Assembly: GCF_000016505.1 (NCBI RefSeq) | Contig: NC_009706.1 | Span: 2,480,001-2,544,000 of the forward strand | From: Clostridium kluyveri DSM 555 | GTDB taxonomy: Bacteria > Bacillota > Clostridia > Clostridiales > Clostridiaceae | Reading direction: 5' to 3' | DNA: 64,000 nucleotides | Shown: positions 1 to 9,327 of the stretch, one piece after another | Layout: each line of letters starts with the position of its first letter | Numbering within the stretch: position 1 is the first letter of the stretch | Program-made: the position numbers and the translations under genes | Notes under the pieces: model-generated | Told to the model about the DNA's origin: nothing | What the model saw: the letters and a program-made list of their open reading frames with translations, nothing else | The model's database searches: none

Positions 1-868
1 ATCTCATTACTTCTGGAAGAAGCAATGCATTTGCAAGGCCATGTGGAACTTTATAATAGGCTCCAAGAGGCCTGGACATAGCATGAACAAGTGCCACAGA
101 TGCATTGCTAAAGGCAAGACCCGCATACATCTGTCCAAGCAGCATATTGCTTCTTGCCTCCATGTCATCCTCTTTTAATACCGCTTTTATCAAATTACTT
201 GTAATAAGCTCTATGGCTTTTACTGCATAAACATCACACATAGGTTGGGCAGCCTTGGATATATATGCTTCTACAGCATGGGTAAAGGCATCCATACCCG
301 TTGCTGCAGTGACACTTGGAGGCATCATTTTAGTAAGATTTGGATCTAAAATAGCCACCTTAGGAATGAGAAAATCATTGCCAATCAACATTTTAATTTT
401 TCTCTCTGTATCTGTTATTATAGAATATTTTGTAACTTCACTGCCTGTACCTGCAGTAGTTGGCAATGCCACTATAGGAATTCCCTCAATCTCTGGAGCC
501 TTTTTTTCATAATCTAAAATATCTCCCCCGTTAGTGGATACCATACTTATGGCCTTGGCAGCATCTAGCGCACTTCCTCCTCCTAATGCCACTATCACAT
601 CTATATTTTTCTCTTTGGCAGTCTCTACTCCCAGTCTTACTGTATTTACACTGGGATCTGATTCCACTTTGTCAAATATTACATACTCTAAACCTGATTT
701 TTTTAAACTATCTGAAACCCTATCTAAAGCTCCAGTTTTTTTAGATGAATGTTTGCCAGTTACTATCAATACCCTCTTTCCCAATTTCAAAGACTTGGCT
801 CCTGTTAAATCCACCGCATCCTCTCCATAAATTATGTCTCTTGGACACTGGAACATAGAATAATTCAT
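1..868 (-). CDS. Iron-containing alcohol dehydrogenase (3' end beyond window)
   Basis: The gene is open from an ATG at 868 to the left edge, giving about 289 residues of a protein usually near 385. An AGAGGTG ribosome-binding site precedes the start. The NAD-binding motif GGGSALDAAK lies near residue 95. All four metal ligands of the group III alcohol dehydrogenases can be seen: Asp and His in DAFTHAVEAY, one His in HAMSRPLGAYY, one in KVPHGLANA. The family reduces aldehydes to alcohols with NAD(P)H in the cytosol, including butanol and 1,3-propanediol dehydrogenases. The exact substrate cannot be told. The PucR-type regulator immediately upstream is a candidate controller. The C-terminal quarter is outside the window. 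Confidence 0.93.
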   Translation of the reverse strand, partial: MNYSMFQCPRDIIYGEDAVDLTGAKSLKLGKRVLIVTGKHSSKKTGALDRVSDSLKKSGLEYVIFDKVESDPSVNTVRLGVETAKEKNIDVIVALGGGSALDAAKAISMVSTNGGDILDYEKKAPEIEGIPIVALPTTAGTGSEVTKYSIITDTERKIKMLIGNDFLIPKVAILDPNLTKMMPPSVTAATGMDAFTHAVEAYISKAAQPMCDVYAVKAIELITSNLIKAVLKEDDMEARSNMLLGQMYAGLAFSNASVALVHAMSRPLGAYYKVPHGLANALLLPEVMR

Positions 869-982
869 AAAAACACCTCTGCTCATTTAAAATTCATTAA
901 TTTATCATAATATTTTTTAATAATATAATAAATATTATGGATATAAATTATCATATATAAAAACGTAATCATATATCCATGG

Positions 983-1012
983 TGTACAAATATATTGTTA
1001 TTTTTTTGTACA
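983..1012. promoter_or_regulatory. Inverted repeat upstream of the alcohol dehydrogenase
   Basis: TGTACAAA (983-990) and TTTGTACA (1005-1012) form an 8-bp perfect inverted repeat with a 14-nt spacer. It sits in the AT-rich gap between the PucR-type regulator and the dehydrogenase. A regulator-binding site for the flanking PucR protein is a guess from position only. Confidence 0.3.
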
Positions 1013-1069
1013 TTATAAATTTATATAAAAAAAATAAAAATTACAAAAGATACTTTTGCAATTTTCACT

Positions 1070-1093
1070 CCCTAAAAGTAAGGTATGAACCTT
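1070..1093 (-). terminator. Weak terminator after the PucR-type gene
   Basis: On the minus strand AAGGT-TCAT-ACCTT is followed by ACTTTT, just past the stop of the PucR-type gene. The stem is only 5 bp, so this is tentative. Confidence 0.3.
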
Positions 1094-1096
1094 GAA

Positions 1097-2311
1097 TTAC
1101 TTGATTAGATTTAAGAATATTCCTATCCTTATACAAAGTTTAATGTTAAATATTACCTCCTCATCTTTCAAATCACAATTCAATATTTCTTCTATTCTTT
1201 TCACCCTATATTTTATGGTATTCCTATGAATATATAATATCTCTGCAGTTTTACCCAAATTTCTATTTTCCCTTAAATATACAATCAAAGTTTGCAGAAG
1301 ATTAGAAGAATTTTTTTCATCATATTTTTTTAATTTTAATAAATTTTCATTAAATAATTTTCTCATTTCATTGTGATTATTTATTTCAAAAAACAATCTA
1401 AATATGCCTAAATCCTTGTAATTTATAATGCAATCATCTTTTTTATAAAACTTTGTCATTTCAAGAGCTTTTCTGCCCTCCAAAATAACTTTGTTAAAGC
1501 CCCTTAAATGGTTACAAATTCCCCCAATACCTATGCTTACAGTAATAAAACCAATAGTTTTATTTATCTGATTTTTTATGGTTTCTGCAATGTAATCTAT
1601 ATTATTATTTTCTTTCTCCATAGGCACCATAAAAAAGAAAGCATCACTTTGCATGGTGTAAAGACATTTTTTATTATTTTTATACATTACATATTCAATG
1701 GTTTCCTGAATACGATTTTTTATATTGGAAATCGTATCCTCATCTTGCAATTCATTTTCTTTCAAATAAAGTCTGAAATTATCTATATCAACTACTAAAG
1801 CACAATAGTTTTTATTTTCATTGTATCCATATAGAGCAGCCCTGCTTAACATTTCTTCAGTGATATTTACATCCTCAAAAATTATTTCTCTCATAAAATT
1901 ACTCATAGATTCTTTTTCCAGCTTTTCTGTAAAAATAGTTCTACAAATATTTTGAGTTATATCTATTAATCTAACTTCAAAGGGCAGTTCAAATATTGGA
2001 AAATCCACATTGTCTGCAAAATCTAATATCTCCTTAGGTGTTTTTTCAATATAAGGGCCTATATTTATAACAAGTCCTGCCAGCTTTCTCATATTAATAT
2101 CCTTTACAAATTGCATCAGCAGCTCTGTATTATTTCCTATAGCTACGCCTGTAATAAATAAAAGTTCTCCACCTTTTACCCAATTAGACACATCAGGAAC
2201 TTCAGTAACATGCACCCATCTGATTACTTTATTTAGACCGCCTTTTCCTGCTACAACTTTCATCTTTTCAAGTCCTGGTAGATTCAATATGTTTTTACAA
2301 GTTACAAACAT
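1097..2311 (-). CDS. PucR-family transcriptional regulator
   Basis: The N-terminal ~120 residues match the PucR domain (ILNLPGLEKMKVVAGKGGLN, then WVHVTEVPDVSNWVKGGELL). The centre resembles a degenerate GGDEF-like domain, and the end carries the typical helix-turn-helix with NLGKTAEILYIHRNTIKYRV. Such proteins regulate purine, amino-acid or alcohol catabolic genes in response to a ligand. A GTG at 2320 is in frame, but the GGAG site lies 1 nt from it and 10 nt from the ATG at 2311, so I chose 2311 (404 aa). The gene lies between the ureohydrolase and the alcohol dehydrogenase on the same strand. Regulation of either neighbour is an inference. Confidence 0.9.
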   Translation of the reverse strand: MFVTCKNILNLPGLEKMKVVAGKGGLNKVIRWVHVTEVPDVSNWVKGGELLFITGVAIGNNTELLMQFVKDINMRKLAGLVINIGPYIEKTPKEILDFADNVDFPIFELPFEVRLIDITQNICRTIFTEKLEKESMSNFMREIIFEDVNITEEMLSRAALYGYNENKNYCALVVDIDNFRLYLKENELQDEDTISNIKNRIQETIEYVMYKNNKKCLYTMQSDAFFFMVPMEKENNNIDYIAETIKNQINKTIGFITVSIGIGGICNHLRGFNKVILEGRKALEMTKFYKKDDCIINYKDLGIFRLFFEINNHNEMRKLFNENLLKLKKYDEKNSSNLLQTLIVYLRENRNLGKTAEILYIHRNTIKYRVKRIEEILNCDLKDEEVIFNIKLCIRIGIFLNLIK

Positions 2312-2444
2312 ACTTCTCACTCTCCATAAAAAATAAATTTAAAAATCTACAACTAAAATGCATTATATTCTATTATAACTTTATTTGATGTATAAAATAA
2401 ATATCCACATATGATAAACTTGAGGAATTGCCATATAAAAAGCT

Positions 2445-2482
2445 TAAAATAAAAAACTGCTGCAATAATTAACGCAGCAGTT
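2445..2482 (-). terminator. Terminator of the ureohydrolase gene
   Basis: AACTGCTGC (2455-2463) pairs with GCAGCAGTT (2474-2482) around a 10-nt loop. On the minus strand it is followed by TTTTTTATTTT. It lies about 50 bp past the agmatinase-family stop codon and separates that gene from the PucR-type gene. Confidence 0.8.
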
Positions 2483-2531
2483 ATCTGTATTCAATTCTTT
2501 CAAATCTATAACAACCTTTCAATTAAATTAT

Positions 2532-3479
2532 TCATAGGCACTGCTTTTTACATGCCAATATAGACATGAATTCAAAGCCAATACTTGCCGCCAGATATGC
2601 AGTAATTTCACTGCAGTCATAATCTGGAGCCACCTCTACAATGTCACATCCTATAAAATTAATGTCTTTTAGTTGTTGTATATAAGACAATGTTTCATGG
2701 GATGTAAACCCTCCAACTTCTGGAGTTCCAGTACCAGGGGCATAAGCCGGATCTACAAAATCAATGTCAAATGTTAAAAATGCTTTTCCCTGTCCTACCC
2801 TTCCTTTAATTTTCTCTCCTAATTCTTCTTCTGTCATTTTGTGTAATTTATGTGCTGTAATGACCTCGAATCCTAAATCTTCTGCTATTTTAATATCATT
2901 TAAATCATACATAGAACCACGTATACCAATTTGGATTGAGGTTGAAGGGTCAATTAAGCCTTCTTCCAATGCCCTTCTAAATGGCGTTCCGTGGGTATAA
3001 TATTTGCCAAATACACTTTTACCCAAATCCAAATGAGAGTCAAAATGTATTAAAGAAACTTTTCCATGTTTTTTATAAACAGCACGTAATTCACCTAAAG
3101 TAATTGAATGATCTCCACCTAAACACAAAGGCACAGCTCCAGCATCTAGAACTTCAGAAACGCTTTTGTAAATAGCATCATAACTTTCTTTTATATATCC
3201 AGGGACAATTGGAACATCTCCCAAATCTGCTATATTTAGAATATCCACAATATTTACTCCCATTATTATATTGTTAGGTTTAATCATAGTAGAGATCTTG
3301 CGAATACTACTTGGACCAAATCTGGAACCAGTGCGAAATGAAGATGCTGTATCAAAGGGTATTCCTAAAATTCCTACATCCAATCCATCTGCATTTTCTT
3401 TTTTTTGTAATCTCATAAAATTGCCCATATCACAAAATCTAGGTAATAGTGAAGAGTCTGGTAATTGATTTTTACTCAT
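2532..3479 (-). CDS. speB: Agmatinase/guanidinobutyrase-family ureohydrolase
   Basis: This is a 315-residue arginase-superfamily enzyme with the binuclear metal motifs in order: LGGDHS near residue 123, HFDSHLD near 145 and DIDFVDPAYAPGTGTPEVGG near 235. These enzymes hydrolyse a guanidino group to urea plus amine; agmatine to putrescine is the best-known case. The HFDSHLD motif has Ser where many members have Ala. The TGTPEVGGFT segment is typical of agmatinases and guanidinobutyrases rather than arginases. The ATG at 3479 has a GGGAGGAA site. The gene appears monocistronic, between the malic enzyme terminator and its own. The substrate is not certain, so the symbol is provisional. Confidence 0.85.
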   Translation of the reverse strand: MSKNQLPDSSLLPRFCDMGNFMRLQKKENADGLDVGILGIPFDTASSFRTGSRFGPSSIRKISTMIKPNNIIMGVNIVDILNIADLGDVPIVPGYIKESYDAIYKSVSEVLDAGAVPLCLGGDHSITLGELRAVYKKHGKVSLIHFDSHLDLGKSVFGKYYTHGTPFRRALEEGLIDPSTSIQIGIRGSMYDLNDIKIAEDLGFEVITAHKLHKMTEEELGEKIKGRVGQGKAFLTFDIDFVDPAYAPGTGTPEVGGFTSHETLSYIQQLKDINFIGCDIVEVAPDYDCSEITAYLAASIGFEFMSILACKKQCL

Positions 3480-3584
3480 AATAAATTCCTCCCGTCTAAT
3501 ACATTATTTAAATTATAATCACCATATAAATAAATTGTCAATAATAAACCTATTATTTTAACATTTTAATATTAAATATTACTG

Positions 3585-3618
3585 TCAAAAAAAGAACAAC
3601 TAAAACTAATAGTTGTTC
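3585..3618 (-). terminator. Terminator of the malic enzyme gene
   Basis: GAACAACT (3594-3601) pairs with AGTTGTTC (3611-3618). On the minus strand the stem is followed by seven T. It lies 42 bp past the malic enzyme stop. Confidence 0.8.
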
Positions 3619-3659
3619 CCAATTTCAAGAAAAATTCTCACTAAAATTATATTATTCCT

Positions 3660-4892
3660 TTATATACCTAAAATATTTCTAGTATGTTGTTCAACTTGCT
3701 CTGGAGTAACATCTGTATTTCTTGCAACTTTCGTATCAATAGCAGCTTTAGCTACCGCAGCAGCTACTTTAGGCGCTATTCTAAGATCAAAAGCCTCTGG
3801 TATGACATATTCTGGTGAAAGTTTATCTTTATCCACCAAACCTGCTATGGCATAAGCTGCAGCTATTTTCATTTCATCATTTATCTGTGAAGCATAAACA
3901 TCCAGTGCTCCTCTGAATATGCCTGGAAAAGCCAGTACATTATTAACCTGATTTGGGAAATCTGATCTTCCAGTACACACAATTTTAGCTCCTGCTCTTA
4001 AAGCAGCCTCTGGCAATATTTCAGGATTGGGATTTGCCATTGCCATTACTATTGGATCTACATTCATGGACTTCACCATTTCCTCAGTAACACAATTGGC
4101 TTTAGATACTCCTAAAAATACATCTGCCCCTTTTAATGCCTCTTTTAAATCTCCCTTTACAATGGATTTGTTGGTTATATCTGCCAGTTCTTCTTTATAC
4201 TCATTCATTCCTGAAGTTCTTCCTTTGTATATTGTGCCTTTGCTGTCACAAATTACTACATCATTTACTCCCATTTTCAAAAGAAGCTTTGTAATAGCAG
4301 TGCCTGCTGCACCTGCTCCATTTATCACCACTTTTATATCGGAAAATTCCTTATTCACAATTTTTAGTGCATTTATAATACAGGCAGAAGAAACTACTGC
4401 AGTGCCATGCTGGTCATCATGGAATATGGGAATGTTACTTATTTTCTTCAATTTATCTTCTATCTCAAAACACTCTGGTGCTTTTATGTCTTCTAAGTTT
4501 ATTCCCCCAAAGGTTGGCTCCATCAACTTTACAGCCTCTACAATTTTATGTACATTTTTTGTATCCAAACATATGGGAAAAGCATCAACTCCGGCAAAGG
4601 CCTTAAATAATACACATTTTCCTTCCATAACAGGCATTCCCGCCCCGGCTCCTATATCTCCAAGGCCAAGTACCGCTGTTCCATTTGTAACTACAGCTAC
4701 CCAGTTCCCTTTGGAAGTATATTCATATATTTTACTTTCATCTTTTTTAATTTCCAGACAAGGCTCTGCTACTCCTGGAGTATATGCAAGAGTCAAATCC
4801 TCTTTATTTTTTACAGGTACTTTACATTTTAATGCAATTTTGCCTTGATTTTCACTATGAAATTTTAAGGCTCTTTCCCTTAAATCACTCAT
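3660..4892 (-). CDS. NAD(P)-dependent malic enzyme
   Basis: The protein is 410 residues, the usual length of the short bacterial malic enzymes that decarboxylate malate to pyruvate in the cytosol. Visible motifs are YTPGVAEPCLEI near residue 37, GLGDIGAGAGMPVMEGK near 76, FHDDQHGTAVVSSA near 150, the dinucleotide-binding GAGAAGTAITKLL near 192, and GRSDFPNQVNNVLAFPGIFR near 310. The last motif is typical of malic enzymes. The ATG at 4892 follows a GGAGGACA site. It is transcribed alone, with a terminator behind it. Cofactor preference cannot be read from the sequence. Confidence 0.95.
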   Translation of the reverse strand: MSDLRERALKFHSENQGKIALKCKVPVKNKEDLTLAYTPGVAEPCLEIKKDESKIYEYTSKGNWVAVVTNGTAVLGLGDIGAGAGMPVMEGKCVLFKAFAGVDAFPICLDTKNVHKIVEAVKLMEPTFGGINLEDIKAPECFEIEDKLKKISNIPIFHDDQHGTAVVSSACIINALKIVNKEFSDIKVVINGAGAAGTAITKLLLKMGVNDVVICDSKGTIYKGRTSGMNEYKEELADITNKSIVKGDLKEALKGADVFLGVSKANCVTEEMVKSMNVDPIVMAMANPNPEILPEAALRAGAKIVCTGRSDFPNQVNNVLAFPGIFRGALDVYASQINDEMKIAAAYAIAGLVDKDKLSPEYVIPEAFDLRIAPKVAAAVAKAAIDTKVARNTDVTPEQVEQHTRNILGI

Positions 4893-4998
4893 ATATAAAT
4901 TGTCCTCCTAAAATTTATTTTACTTTGGCATCTAAAATAACTAAGATGCTTTTTTACCACAAAATTTAGTATATCACTATTTTTAATCCATGTCATGA

Positions 4999-6465
4999 CT
5001 ATATATCCAGCTGTTCCCCTTCAAGTCTCTTAGGTAAAAACAAACAAAGTATCAGTGAAATTACATTTAAAATAATAAAACATATAAATAGCACATGCAA
5101 TCCTGAATTCAAAGACCCTTTTACAAGTTCAGCCGAAAGATTATTGTTTAATGCTGGAGTATTATATAAATTACTAGGTTCTATACCTTGTATGTGTAGG
5201 TTTTCAAAATATTTTATTATACTAAAATTAAATATGCTTCCAAATACACTTATTCCTATGGTTTGACCCAAATTCCTTAAGAGGGTGTTAACTGCCACTG
5301 CTGCCCCTCTCGTAGAATACTCCACTGAATCCTGTATAACTATAGTCTGGGTATTTAAATTACCTCCAAATCCAAAACCCAGTATTGATACCGCAAGTAT
5401 TACTAGAATTAATGGAGAATTTATGTTAAATAGAGGTAATACCATACTTCCAATCAATAATATAATAGAACTTAATAAAACTATATTTTTTTTACTATAT
5501 TTAGTTATATATTTTGCCAAAAACATTGAAGACATAAGCCAGGTAAGGGACATAGGTGCCATACAAAGACCTGAAATAGTGGCACTAAAGCTGAGCACAT
5601 TTTGAATGTATAAGACTACATACACATCCATTGCAATCAATACAGCGGATTGCAGAAAACCTAATATATTCACTATGGTACTTGATTTAGTAAATATCTC
5701 AAAGGGCATAACAGGTTCTTTTGCTTTTTTTTCTATAAAATAGAATATAACAAGAAGCACACCTGCCAATAAAACATATACAAGCACAAAGAGTATATTT
5801 CCACTTTCTTTCTTTTCTCCAGCTAAAAATCCATATAAAAAAAGTATAATAGAAATAGTTAAAATAAGTGTTCCAAAATAATCTATATGTACATCTCTTT
5901 TTTGAAAATTTTCTCTAAGATTTCTTTGAATAAGCACCACAGATATTATTCCAAAGGGTATGTTTATAAAAAAAATCCAGTGCCAGGACAAAGTATCTAT
6001 TAAAAATCCTCCCAAAAAAGGTCCTACCAGACTTGCAACTCCCCACACCGTACTTAGCCATCCTTGAACTTTAGCCCTTCCAGTAACAGAAAATAAGTCT
6101 CCTATTATGGTGTAAGTTAATGTAAATATAGAACCTGCTCCGATCCCCTGGACAGCACGGGATGCTATAAGAAAATACATATTTTGAGAAAGCCCACATA
6201 AAAAGCTGCCTATTAGAAATATTATTATACCAAAAGTTAAAATATTTTTTCTGCCATATAAATCTGCTAATTTGCCATATATAGGAGTGGTAATGGTTGA
6301 TGTAAGCAAATATGTAGAAAATACCCAGCTTATAAGGTGAAATCCATTTAAATTCTTTACTATAGTTGGCACAGCTGTAATTACAACAGTTCCCTCCACA
6401 GCCGCAAGAAACATAGCCACCATGCTGGCAATAATTATATTTCTCTTCTCTTTCTCTAAATTCAT
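4999..6465 (-). CDS. MFS drug exporter, 14-TM DHA2/EmrB-QacA type
   Basis: The protein starts MNLEKEKRN and has about 14 hydrophobic segments. It carries the MFS motif A-like GKLADLYGRKN near residue 70 and the antiporter motif C-like GPFLGGFLIDTLSWHW near 150. Family members export drugs or lipophilic compounds using the proton gradient. The frame stays open upstream to an ATG at 6546, but that region holds the terminator of the preceding gene and no ribosome-binding site. GGAAGGAAGTGA precedes the ATG at 6465, so 488 aa is the better start. The substrate is unknown. Confidence 0.9.
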   Translation of the reverse strand: MNLEKEKRNIIIASMVAMFLAAVEGTVVITAVPTIVKNLNGFHLISWVFSTYLLTSTITTPIYGKLADLYGRKNILTFGIIIFLIGSFLCGLSQNMYFLIASRAVQGIGAGSIFTLTYTIIGDLFSVTGRAKVQGWLSTVWGVASLVGPFLGGFLIDTLSWHWIFFINIPFGIISVVLIQRNLRENFQKRDVHIDYFGTLILTISIILFLYGFLAGEKKESGNILFVLVYVLLAGVLLVIFYFIEKKAKEPVMPFEIFTKSSTIVNILGFLQSAVLIAMDVYVVLYIQNVLSFSATISGLCMAPMSLTWLMSSMFLAKYITKYSKKNIVLLSSIILLIGSMVLPLFNINSPLILVILAVSILGFGFGGNLNTQTIVIQDSVEYSTRGAAVAVNTLLRNLGQTIGISVFGSIFNFSIIKYFENLHIQGIEPSNLYNTPALNNNLSAELVKGSLNSGLHVLFICFIILNVISLILCLFLPKRLEGEQLDI

Positions 6466-6504
6466 ATTAAATTTCACTTCCTTCCAAATACCGTCAAGCA
6501 CTCT

Positions 6505-6545
6505 CCAAAAAACTTCAGGTTCATTTACGATCCTGAAGTTTTTCA
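6505..6545 (-). terminator. Bidirectional-looking terminator before the MFS gene
   Basis: AACTTCAGG (6511-6519) pairs with CCTGAAGTT (6532-6540). T runs follow on both strands. It ends transcription of the DUF1016 gene (stop at 6569) and rules out the longer MFS start at 6546. Confidence 0.85.
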
Positions 6546-6568
6546 TTGAATATATTTACTGTAAAAAT

Positions 6569-7747
6569 TTATTCTACCTTAAGCTTCATCTTAATCCCAG
6601 AACCTATTTCCTCTACTGTAGGAAGTATTCCTTCAAATTGTTCTGGAATGTCCCCGTTGAGCTTATATTCTCCATCCCCGGCGGCTTCTTTATCTTTAAA
6701 AGCATACTGTACAATTAATTTTTCTCCATCTTTACAAAGAATTATACCTACAGAAGGGTTGTCTCTTTCTTCTTTAACTGAATCATCTACTATGGATAGA
6801 TGGAATGTTAGAATTCCTAAATACTCAGGTTTAAACTTTCCTATTTTAAATTCAACAATTAAATAACATTTAAGCTTCAGATTGTAGAAAAGCAAATCCA
6901 CATAATAATCAGAACCAGACAATTCTATGTGATACTTTTTCCCAACTAGTGCAAATCCTCGTTTTAAATCCAGAAAAAATTCTATCACATTTTTCATGAA
7001 CTGTCCTTGAAAATACTTTTCTTTTACTTCATCGGAAATTTCCATGAAATCCAATAGGTATTCATCCTTTAATACATAAAAATAATTTTTTAGTTCACTT
7101 TCATTTCCCAAATTATTTTCTTTTAAATCTATATCCTGTATAAAATGAGAATTATCTGAATTTAAATCAGCACTTTTTTTTAACTTGATATCTTCATCCA
7201 AATTATTTTCCTCTGTAATAATGTTCTTGCTTTCAATAGATTCCAAATCCTCATAACAGGTATCCTCTTTTAATGCTTCTTCCTCCTCACCTGTTATGCC
7301 ATATTCCATGTCTATATTATTAATCAATTCTTCAGTTGACCAACCTTTTTCCATAACCTTATTTATAAATTCTAATCTTTTATCTGAATCCTTTATTTTA
7401 TGCATTATAATTATATTACAGGACCAACTTACCTTTGAAGCTATTTTATCTACCAAATCCTGCGAACCGTATTCTCTGGCAAAGGCAGCCATATTCCTTA
7501 AATTCTTCTCTGTAAAACTCAAGTTCCCAGGGAATTTAAGCTTAAGGTAACCTGCTGAGATGTTTATAAATTCTATCCCACACCCTTCATCATCCTTGGC
7601 TAAAATTAAATTTCCAATTTCCCAGTACAACCTAAACATATTTTTACTTATATCTTTATAGGCCATATTTTTAGAAAGAATTATATCCATATTTAAATGT
7701 TCAAGGAGTGCTCCTATATCATTATGGTTATTATGATACTCCAACAT
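6569..7747 (-). CDS. DUF1016 / YhcG-type PD-(D/E)XK nuclease
   Basis: This matches the YhcG/DUF1016 family: an N-terminal helical domain (YWEIGNLI near residue 46, FPGNLSFTEKNLRNMAAFA near 76) and a C-terminal PD-(D/E)XK nuclease domain. The latter shows the catalytic D in YYVDLLFYNLKLKC and ExK in LIVEFKIGKFKPEY. Family members are found as solitary genes and in restriction or defence loci; their role is poorly known. Between the domains lies a ~70-residue low-complexity acidic linker rich in E, D, N and S, absent from short members. The ATG at 7747 has GAGGTGG at 6-nt spacing, better than the ATG at 7762. No partner restriction gene is adjacent. Confidence 0.85.
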   Translation of the reverse strand: MLEYHNNHNDIGALLEHLNMDIILSKNMAYKDISKNMFRLYWEIGNLILAKDDEGCGIEFINISAGYLKLKFPGNLSFTEKNLRNMAAFAREYGSQDLVDKIASKVSWSCNIIIMHKIKDSDKRLEFINKVMEKGWSTEELINNIDMEYGITGEEEEALKEDTCYEDLESIESKNIITEENNLDEDIKLKKSADLNSDNSHFIQDIDLKENNLGNESELKNYFYVLKDEYLLDFMEISDEVKEKYFQGQFMKNVIEFFLDLKRGFALVGKKYHIELSGSDYYVDLLFYNLKLKCYLIVEFKIGKFKPEYLGILTFHLSIVDDSVKEERDNPSVGIILCKDGEKLIVQYAFKDKEAAGDGEYKLNGDIPEQFEGILPTVEEIGSGIKMKLKVE

Positions 7748-7912
7748 GCAAAACCACCTCATAACTCCTATTGTTTATGTATCTTATTTTCACCTTAGCA
7801 ATTGCATAATAATATTATAAGGTAAAATCTACAATATTTCTACTAAAATTAATAGTATTTATTTTGGTATATTTAATTGAAGATCACATTGTATGATATT
7901 ACTACATTATGT

Positions 7913-8824
7913 TTATTCTTTAAAATTAATACTTTTCACATATCTATCCTGTCCTATTATAGTATTTTTAAATATATTTTTAGCATTTTCTATATAGGCT
8001 TGTGGTTCAATCAGGGAAGGACTAAAGTGGGTGAGCCATAGTTCTTCTACCTCTGCCTCTTTAGCAATAACTGCCGCTTCCGAAAAAATCATATGCTTAT
8101 ATGAAATAGCCTTATGCTTTTTTTCATCATCTCCATACATTCCTTCACATATAAAAACATCAGATTTCTTTACAAATTCAACCAATTCCCTACTAGGTCT
8201 TGAATCTGTACAATAGGATATTTTTAATCCTCTACGACCATATCCAAGCACCATATCAGGTGTATACAATTTATCCCTTTGTTTTATTTCTTCTCCCTTT
8301 TGAAGTTTACTCCAGAAAATCAACGGTACTTTATTTTTTAAGGCCTTCTCCCTATCGAATTTTCTATTTCTCTGTACATCTATTGAATATGCAAAACAAG
8401 GTATTCCATGATCTACAGATAATATATTTATATTAAAGTATCCTATTTTTTGAAAATATTTCTCTTTTCCATGAAGTTCAACTAGCTCTATACTATAGGG
8501 AAGTACCGGTGCTATTACTTTAAGACCCATAACAATTTTTATCAATCCATAAGGTCCTATTATAGTTATAGGCTCTAATCTTCCTGAATTTGCTATGGTA
8601 AGCAGTAGTCCCGGAAGTCCTGCTATATGATCTGCATGAAAATGTGTAAATAAAATCACGTCTATATTTCTAATTTTCCATCCCAATATTTTTAAACTTA
8701 CCTGAGTACCTTCACCACAGTCTATAAGCAACTTTCTTCCTTGGTAGGAAACTATCATAGCTGTAAGATTTCTGTCCGGTATAGGCATACTTCCTCCACA
8801 TCCTAACAAGCACACATCCAACAT
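7913..8824 (-). CDS. rnz: Ribonuclease Z (tRNA 3' processing)
   Basis: This 303-residue metallo-beta-lactamase-fold protein has the metal motif [14 protein letters not shown] near residue 62 and the family-specific CGEGTQVSL near 37. Further metal/phosphate motifs are YCTDSRPS near 210 and LTHFSPSL near 265. RNase Z cleaves the 3' trailer of tRNA precursors lacking an encoded CCA. Length and motif order are typical. The small Xre regulator sits upstream on the same strand. Confidence 0.93.
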
Positions 8825-8892
8825 AATTTCCAGTCTATCCTCTCTTTCAACTCAATATTATAATATCCGTCTTATTGTATATTAAACAATTA

Positions 8893-8916
8893 AAGCTGCA
8901 GATATACCTGCAGCTT
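8893..8916 (-). terminator. Hairpin between the Xre gene and rnz
   Basis: AAGCTGCAG (8893-8901) pairs with CTGCAGCTT (8908-8916) over a 6-nt loop. The stem is strong but the downstream T tract is weak on either strand, so the terminator role is tentative. Confidence 0.45.
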
Positions 8917-8990
8917 ATGTTACTATGTTACATATTATTAATTTTAACTATTATCCATATATAAAATTTTATAAAAATTAATTTTAAAAT

Positions 8991-9212
8991 CTATGCACTT
9001 AATATTAAATCATCAATTTTACAGCCAAGTATTTTTGCAATTACAGCAACTTTTTCAAGGCTCGGATTTTTCTTATCCCCTCTCTCCAGTTCTTCTAAAT
9101 AAGATTTTGAGATTGAAGTTTTAAATTTGGTATTTCTAGTAATATTTTGGATATCCTGAGTAGTATACCCTAAACTTACTCTTATATCACGAATTTTTTT
9201 TCCGTTTAACAT
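8991..9212 (-). CDS. Small Xre-family helix-turn-helix regulator
   Basis: The protein is 73 residues and consists almost only of an HTH_3/Xre domain: MLNGKKIRDIRVSLGYTTQD, then ISKSYLEELERGDKKNPSLE and VAVIAKILGCKIDDLIL. The ATG at 9212 is preceded by GGGGG at 7 nt. The recognition helix region shows an insertion (RNTKFKTSISKSYL) relative to the minimal Cro fold. There is no obvious target, antitoxin partner or phage context beside it. Confidence 0.85.
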   Translation of the reverse strand: MLNGKKIRDIRVSLGYTTQDIQNITRNTKFKTSISKSYLEELERGDKKNPSLEKVAVIAKILGCKIDDLILSA

Positions 9213-9327
9213 AAGAAAACCCCCTAATTTAATATTAACTTTTATGTTTTTAATTATACTACTTTTTAATAGAAAATTACAATTAAATTTTATTTTTAGT
9301 TACATCTCAAAATCACATAATTTGTCA

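Noticed and set aside
4027-4848. 273-residue plus-strand frame opposite malic enzyme
   Set aside because: Antisense shadow of a clear enzyme gene, with no homology-like motifs.
4927-4951. GCATCT...AGATGC hairpin with T6 upstream of malic enzyme
   Set aside because: The T tract suits only plus-strand transcription, and no plus-strand gene ends there.
6466-6546. 27-residue N-terminal extension of the DHA2 exporter
   Set aside because: It crosses the terminator of the previous gene and lacks a ribosome-binding site.
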